64,000 nucleotides of DNA from assembly GCF_021726515.1 (NCBI RefSeq), contig NZ_JAKKCJ010000003.1, forward strand, positions 372,001 through 436,000, given 5' to 3'. Origin of the DNA: Vibrio sp. CK2-1 (GTDB lineage Bacteria; Pseudomonadota; Gammaproteobacteria; Enterobacterales; Vibrionaceae). The translations under genes and the position numbers were made by a program. Shown in pieces: positions 60,010 to 64,000 of the stretch; position 1 is the first letter of the stretch, and each line of letters starts with the position of its first letter. The notes under the pieces are model-generated. The model saw only the letters and a program-made list of their open reading frames with translations. It was not told the DNA's origin and searched no databases.

Positions 60010-60334
60010 TTGCGAGTCTCGGAATCTCGTTGCTCGTAGCTCGGAAAAGCAGTATCTCGAGTTACGAGAAGCAAAGCGCTCTAGTAACTAGGTACGCATA
60101 CACTATCTTAAACTTTTGGTGAATAAACTTACGTAGCTCGGAATCTCGTTGCTCGTGACTCGAAAAAGAACTACCTCGAGTTACGAGAAGCAAAGCGCTC
60201 TAGCAACGAGCCCCCGCTAAATCACTTATCTTTTTGATGAATAAATTTACGTAGCTCGGAATCTCGTTGCTCGTGACTTGAAAAAGAACCTCCTCGAGCC
60301 ACGAGAAGTGAAGCGCCCGAGCACCGAGCTACGC
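60010..60334. repeat. Three tandem 118-119-bp repeats between the DUF4250 gene and metR
   Basis: The word GGAATCTCGT recurs at 60021, 60140 and 60258, periods of 119 and 118. Each unit contains CTCGTGACTCGA-type and TCGAGTTACGAG-type arms that can pair as a 12-bp hairpin, then AAGCAAAGCGCTC and an AT-rich spacer (GTGAATAAACTTACGTAG). The last unit runs up to the stop codon of metR at 60335. It is non-coding and belongs to the mosaic family seen at 25.7, 39.0 and 55.7 kb. Confidence 0.9.
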
Positions 60335-61246
60335 TTACACCATCTTTATCCCATCCAAATGACTCTGACACTGCTGCTTCGCAGTACTAAAAAACGCCTG
60401 CAAGTACCGTTTATCTTTTTCTGCATGCCTAGTCGCGGCGAATAAACGTCGCCATAAGCCTTTACCTAGAGGTTTACTGGTAATTAATCCCTGTCGTGAA
60501 AACTCACTGATTGCCCAGTTTGGTAATGCTGCAACGCCTAATCCTGCCGACACCATTTGTACCAACATTAAAGTATTATCTGCTTGTTTCCATTTTGCGG
60601 GTTCAACGCCAGCGGGTTGCAAGAAATGCTTCACCACATCTAAGCGCTGCTTTTGTACTGGGTAAGAAAGCATGGTTATCGCTGCGAGATCGTCGGGTTC
60701 GATGAATTCTTTATCAGCCAGTGGGTGATTGGTGGCAGTGATCAAACGCATTTCAAAATCAAATAACGGCTCATAATGCACTTCTGATCGCGGTTGAATA
60801 TCGGATGTGATCACCAAATCTAACTCACCAGCCACCAATGCCGGTAAAGGCTCAAAGCCAAAACCTGATGAAAAATCGAGCGTGACACTTGGCCATGCAA
60901 TTTGATATTCCTTTAATGCTGGCATCAGCCACTGAAAGCAAGAGTGGCATTCAATAGCCATGTGCAAACGGCCATTCACATCTTCTTTTAAGCTAGCGAT
61001 ATCATTTTCCGCTCGGGCGATCTTCGGTAGTACTTCATCGGCCACTTTTAAAATGATAGCGCCTTCAGAAGTGAATTTGATTGGGCGGGTTTTACGTAAA
61101 AATAATTTGCCGCCAATACGAGATTCAAGCTCTTTTAATTGATGAGAAAGGGCGGATTGAGTGAGATGCAGCGCGGTTGCGGTGGCGGTTAATGAGCCGG
61201 TATCACGTAAGACTGACAATGTCCGTAAATGCTTTATTTCTATCAT
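60335..61246 (-). CDS. metR: LysR-family methionine regulator MetR
   Basis: MetR activates metE with homocysteine as coactivator. The 303-residue protein has an N-terminal helix-turn-helix (GSLTATATALHLTQSALSHQLKELE, about 17-41) and a periplasmic-binding-like effector domain (about 90-295). It is divergent from metE across 255 bases that hold candidate MetR and MetJ sites. Its stop codon lies at the edge of the tandem repeat block. Confidence 0.95.
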   Translation of the reverse strand: MIEIKHLRTLSVLRDTGSLTATATALHLTQSALSHQLKELESRIGGKLFLRKTRPIKFTSEGAIILKVADEVLPKIARAENDIASLKEDVNGRLHMAIECHSCFQWLMPALKEYQIAWPSVTLDFSSGFGFEPLPALVAGELDLVITSDIQPRSEVHYEPLFDFEMRLITATNHPLADKEFIEPDDLAAITMLSYPVQKQRLDVVKHFLQPAGVEPAKWKQADNTLMLVQMVSAGLGVAALPNWAISEFSRQGLITSKPLGKGLWRRLFAATRHAEKDKRYLQAFFSTAKQQCQSHLDGIKMV

Positions 61247-61316
61247 TACTCATCCTCATGATGAAAAACTTTCCTTTAGAATTATTAATAAAACTACTCC
61301 CTTATTTTGTGATTGT

Positions 61317-61332
61317 AAACGTCTAGATGGCT
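61317..61332. promoter_or_regulatory. Candidate MetJ operator (two met boxes), metR side
   Basis: AAACGTCT and AGATGGCT lie in tandem. They match the met box AGACGTCT at 7 and 6 of 8 positions. MetJ binds tandem 8-bp boxes. The site fits repression of metR. Confidence 0.6.
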
Positions 61333-61348
61333 ATTTGTTGTTATGCGT

Positions 61349-61361
61349 TGAAATAAATTCA
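61349..61361. promoter_or_regulatory. Candidate MetR box
   Basis: TGAAATAAATTCA fits the MetR consensus TGAA-N5-TTCA exactly. A near match, TGAAAAACTTTCC, lies at 61262-61274, close to the metR start. Confidence 0.65.
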
Positions 61362-61415
61362 TAATCATTGTGAATGAATAGACATTGCTCATGTTGCTGC
61401 AAAGATCGATTATTT

Positions 61416-61431
61416 AGCCATCTAGACAGAT
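61416..61431. promoter_or_regulatory. Candidate MetJ operator (two met boxes), metE side
   Basis: AGCCATCT and AGACAGAT in tandem match the met box at 6 and 5 of 8 positions. With the metR-side site it makes a 13-bp inverted repeat (61321-61333 and 61415-61427). Confidence 0.5.
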
Positions 61432-61501
61432 AAATGTAGTGGCAATACTTCACTACAACAATCCGAATAACGCGCTTGAAAAATCATAAGGCAGGGACAG
61501 T

Positions 61502-63844
61502 ATGACGACACAAAATAAAACCATCACACATATTCTGGGCTATCCACGTATTGGTGAAAAACGTGAGCTGAAATTTGCTCAAGAACAATATTGGAAAGGA
61601 GAAATCGATCAAACCGCATTAAAAGCCGTAGGCAGTGAACTGCGTCAACGCCATTGGAATGACCAAACGGCGAGCGGTTTAAGTTATGTGACGGCAGGTG
61701 ATTTTGCTTGGTATGACCATGTACTCACCACTAGCTTACTTCTAGGGCATGTGCCAGCAAGGCATTCAAATGGTGGATTTCCAGACCTAGATACCTTGTT
61801 TAAAGTGGCACGTGGTCAATCGGCGAATAGTGAAGCTTCAAGTTGTGGTTGTGGAACTGCTCATGAAGAAAGCGTCGGTGCGGCGGCATCCGATATGACA
61901 AAATGGTTTAATACTAACTATCACTACATTGTGCCGGAATTTAGCCAAGACGACAGTTTTCAAGTGAGTTGGCCGCAATTGTTTGATGAAGTGAATCAGG
62001 CCATTCAAGCCGGGCACAATGTGAAGCCGGTTTTATTGGGCCCACTTAGCTACTTGTATTTAGGCAAAGAAGTCAATGAAGAAGAAGTCGAAAATGGCTT
62101 TGATCGTTTATCTCTATTGGCGCGAATTCTGCCTGCCTATCAAGCGATTCTGGCGAAATTAAAAGCGCTTGGCGTAGAGTGGGTACAAATCGATGAACCT
62201 ATTTTAAGCTTAGAGTTAGAAGATAAATGGTCTAGTGCCTTTAAATTGGCATATCAAATCTTACAAGGCGAAGTGAAGCTATTACTGACGACCTACTTTG
62301 ATTCCGTTGAAGATAATCTGGCTAAAATTGTTGAGCTACCTGTTAATGGTTTACACATTGATTTATCGGCCTCGCCAGAGCAATTAGAAGCGGTGAATAA
62401 CGCGATCCCACAAGATTGGGTGTTATCGGTTGGTGTGATTAATGGCCGAAACGTATGGCGTGCTGATCTTGAATCTTGGCTTACAAAATTACAGCCAGTA
62501 AAAGCGCAGCGTGGTGATAATTTGTGGGTCGCGAGTTCATGTTCTTTACTGCATAGCCCAATCGATTTAGAGCTTGAAACCGAGCTATCAGAAGAAGTGA
62601 AGAGTTGGTTTGCCTTCGCCAAACAAAAACTCAATGAAGTAAGCTTATTAGGCGCAGCATTAGATGGGAATGGTCACGCGATTGCCGCGTGTTCTAGTTA
62701 TAGCCAACCGATTAAAGCTCGTTTAAATGCCGATCACGTTAACAAACCTCAAGTACAGCAGCGCTTAAATTCATTAACTCAAGCGCTTGTCGAGCGTAGT
62801 GCCTCTTACCCAGAAAGGGCGCATCATCAAGCGGAAGTACTTGGCTTACCACTATTGCCGACTACCACGATTGGTTCATTTCCTCAAACCGCCGAAATTC
62901 GTCAACAGCGTAGTGCATTCCGTACGGGGAAACTAAGTGCCGCAGACTATGACCAAGCCTTAAAAGGCCATATTCAAGATGCAGTGAAGCGCCAAGAAGC
63001 TCTCGATTTAGACGTTCTTGTACACGGTGAAGCTGAGCGTAATGACATGGTGGAATATTTCGCGGAGAACTTATCAGGTTTTCAGCTAACCCGTTTTGGT
63101 TGGGTGCAAAGTTATGGCTCACGCTGCGTGAAACCGGCGATTGTAGTGGCGGATATTGAACGTGAAAAACCGATGACGGTAGGTTGGTCGGTGTATGCTC
63201 AATCGTTAACGTCAAAGCAAATGAAAGGCATGTTAACTGGGCCGGTGACGATTTTATGTTGGACCTTTCCGCGAGAAGACATCACACGTAAGCAAATTGC
63301 TCAGCAACTCGCGTTTGCGTTGCGTGATGAAGTGGATGATTTACAAAAAGCGGGCATTAATATTATTCAAATTGACGAGCCAGCGATTCGTGAAGGCTTA
63401 CCACTGAAAAAACGTGACCATAAAGCATATTTAGAATGGGCAGTAGATGCGTTTAAACTATCGGCTGCCAGTGCTAAGCCAGAAACGCAAATCCATACCC
63501 ACATGTGCTACAGCGAGTTTAATGAGATCATTGATTCAGTCGCGGCGCTCGATGCAGATGTCATCACGATTGAAACTTCACGATCCAATATGGAATTACT
63601 CAAAGCGTTTGAAGAGTTTAACTACCCGAATGAAATTGGCCCGGGAGTTTATGATATTCACTCACCAAACATTCCAACCCAAGAATGGATCATTGGACTA
63701 CTGGAAACCGCGGCGAAGAAAATTCCAGTAGAGCGTTTGTGGGTAAACCCAGACTGTGGCTTAAAAACTCGTAACTGGGCGGAAACGGAAGCGTCATTAC
63801 ATAATATGGTAGAGGCGGCGAAGACGTTACGTAAACGCTTCTAA
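61502..63844 (+). CDS. metE: Cobalamin-independent methionine synthase
   Basis: MetE methylates homocysteine with methyltetrahydropteroyl-triglutamate. The 780-residue protein has both barrel domains. Zinc ligands are visible in HTHMCYSEF (His and Cys near 661-663) and in NPDCGLKTR (Cys near 746). Compared with E. coli MetE (753) it carries a Cys-rich insertion near residues 110-127 (SSCGCGTAH). Regulation by MetR and MetJ is expected from the upstream sites. I see no cobalamin riboswitch. Confidence 0.96.
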   Translation: MTTQNKTITHILGYPRIGEKRELKFAQEQYWKGEIDQTALKAVGSELRQRHWNDQTASGLSYVTAGDFAWYDHVLTTSLLLGHVPARHSNGGFPDLDTLFKVARGQSANSEASSCGCGTAHEESVGAAASDMTKWFNTNYHYIVPEFSQDDSFQVSWPQLFDEVNQAIQAGHNVKPVLLGPLSYLYLGKEVNEEEVENGFDRLSLLARILPAYQAILAKLKALGVEWVQIDEPILSLELEDKWSSAFKLAYQILQGEVKLLLTTYFDSVEDNLAKIVELPVNGLHIDLSASPEQLEAVNNAIPQDWVLSVGVINGRNVWRADLESWLTKLQPVKAQRGDNLWVASSCSLLHSPIDLELETELSEEVKSWFAFAKQKLNEVSLLGAALDGNGHAIAACSSYSQPIKARLNADHVNKPQVQQRLNSLTQALVERSASYPERAHHQAEVLGLPLLPTTTIGSFPQTAEIRQQRSAFRTGKLSAADYDQALKGHIQDAVKRQEALDLDVLVHGEAERNDMVEYFAENLSGFQLTRFGWVQSYGSRCVKPAIVVADIEREKPMTVGWSVYAQSLTSKQMKGMLTGPVTILCWTFPREDITRKQIAQQLAFALRDEVDDLQKAGINIIQIDEPAIREGLPLKKRDHKAYLEWAVDAFKLSAASAKPETQIHTHMCYSEFNEIIDSVAALDADVITIETSRSNMELLKAFEEFNYPNEIGPGVYDIHSPNIPTQEWIIGLLETAAKKIPVERLWVNPDCGLKTRNWAETEASLHNMVEAAKTLRKRF

Positions 63845-63871
63845 GCTTTTAATCCAGCTAACAAAAATAAA

Positions 63872-63894
63872 AATCAGCCGCGTGCTGGTTTTTT
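63872..63894. terminator. Terminator between metE and the convergent 3' gene
   Basis: AATCAGC (63872-63878) pairs with GCTGGTT (63884-63890, one G-U) around CGCGT, followed by TTTT. The minus strand also has a T-rich tract, so it may serve both genes. Confidence 0.65.
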
Positions 63895-64000
63895 ATTGGG
63901 TCACACAAATGACATTAAAATAATCACTAGGGTCGTGATCTCGAGTGGCGATTTGGTTTTGAATACGGGTGATGGTTCTATTGGGATCTAACCAAAACTG
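63893..64000 (-). CDS. 3' end of an unidentified gene (truncated by the window)
   Basis: The minus strand is open from the window edge for 35 codons (ending RDHDPSDYFNVICVTQ) to a TAA stop at 63893-63895. The composition is protein-like and the stop falls at the shared terminator, as expected for a gene convergent with metE. I do not recognise the family from this fragment. Confidence 0.55.
   Translation of the reverse strand, partial: QFWLDPNRTITRIQNQIATRDHDPSDYFNVICVTQ

Noticed and set aside
61247..61501. Cobalamin riboswitch upstream of metE
   Set aside because: The 255-base region is too short and lacks a B12-box-like element; MetR and MetJ sites explain regulation better.

Overview
The window is a chromosomal segment of a gamma-proteobacterium, almost certainly a member of the Vibrionaceae. 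The reasons are the run ruvCAB - cydABX-ybgE - ybgC-tolQRAB-pal-cpoB - nadA, the protein sequences (close to Vibrio and E. coli homologues throughout), a CmoAB pair, a prpBC-acnD-prpF methylcitrate cluster under a GntR regulator, and copies of a TATACCCAAGT palindrome that I associate from memory with Vibrio intergenic regions. The species cannot be fixed from the sequence alone.

Layout. 1-5.2 kb: an EAL/HDOD protein, lpxH, ppiB, cysS and tdk. 5.2-8.6 kb: a three-gene operon on the minus strand holding an ATP-grasp glutamate-ligase homologue, a membrane protein with an inactive transglutaminase domain, and a retropepsin-like lipoprotein; its function is not known to me. 8.7-15.1 kb: tRNA and translation genes (cmoAB, aspS) and Holliday-junction processing (ruvC, ruvAB). 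15.5-24.4 kb: the cytochrome bd oxidase operon, including the 35-residue cydX, then the Tol-Pal envelope operon. 24.5-27.4 kb: nadA, a UPF0149 gene, alaE and tRNA-Ser(GGA).

27.47-35.35 kb is an accessory segment: an excisionase-like HTH gene and a complete type I restriction-modification operon (hsdM-hsdS-Abi-type gene-hsdR). It is bounded by two perfect 33-bp copies of the tRNA-Ser 3' flank and terminator. The right copy also keeps a scarred piece of the tRNA 3' end. No integrase is present. Directly beyond lies a methyltransferase-HNH nuclease gene pair.

37.4-45.4 kb: the methylcitrate (propionate) operon with a candidate GntR operator pair, four 97-bp tandem repeats between prpB and prpC, and an alpha/beta hydrolase downstream instead of prpE. 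45.5-50.6 kb: two tandem paralogous Cache-GGDEF diguanylate cyclases and an MscS-family channel. 50.8-53.7 kb: speA-speB (arginine to putrescine). 53.8-60 kb: a 2OG-Fe(II) oxygenase, a PLP-dependent ACC-deaminase-like enzyme, ygiQ, elbB, an unknown membrane protein and a DUF4250 protein. 60.3-63.8 kb: the divergent metR/metE pair with candidate MetJ and MetR operators, and then the 3' end of an unidentified gene.

A second theme is a family of GC-richer, palindrome-rich mosaic repeats at gene ends (about 25.6, 39.0, 55.7 and 60.0 kb). They share a GAGAAGCGAAGCGC core and are tandemly amplified at two of the four places. The strongest candidates for something undescribed are the ATP-grasp/7TM/retropepsin operon, the methyltransferase-HNH pair at the island edge, the tRNA-Ser defence island, and this repeat family.
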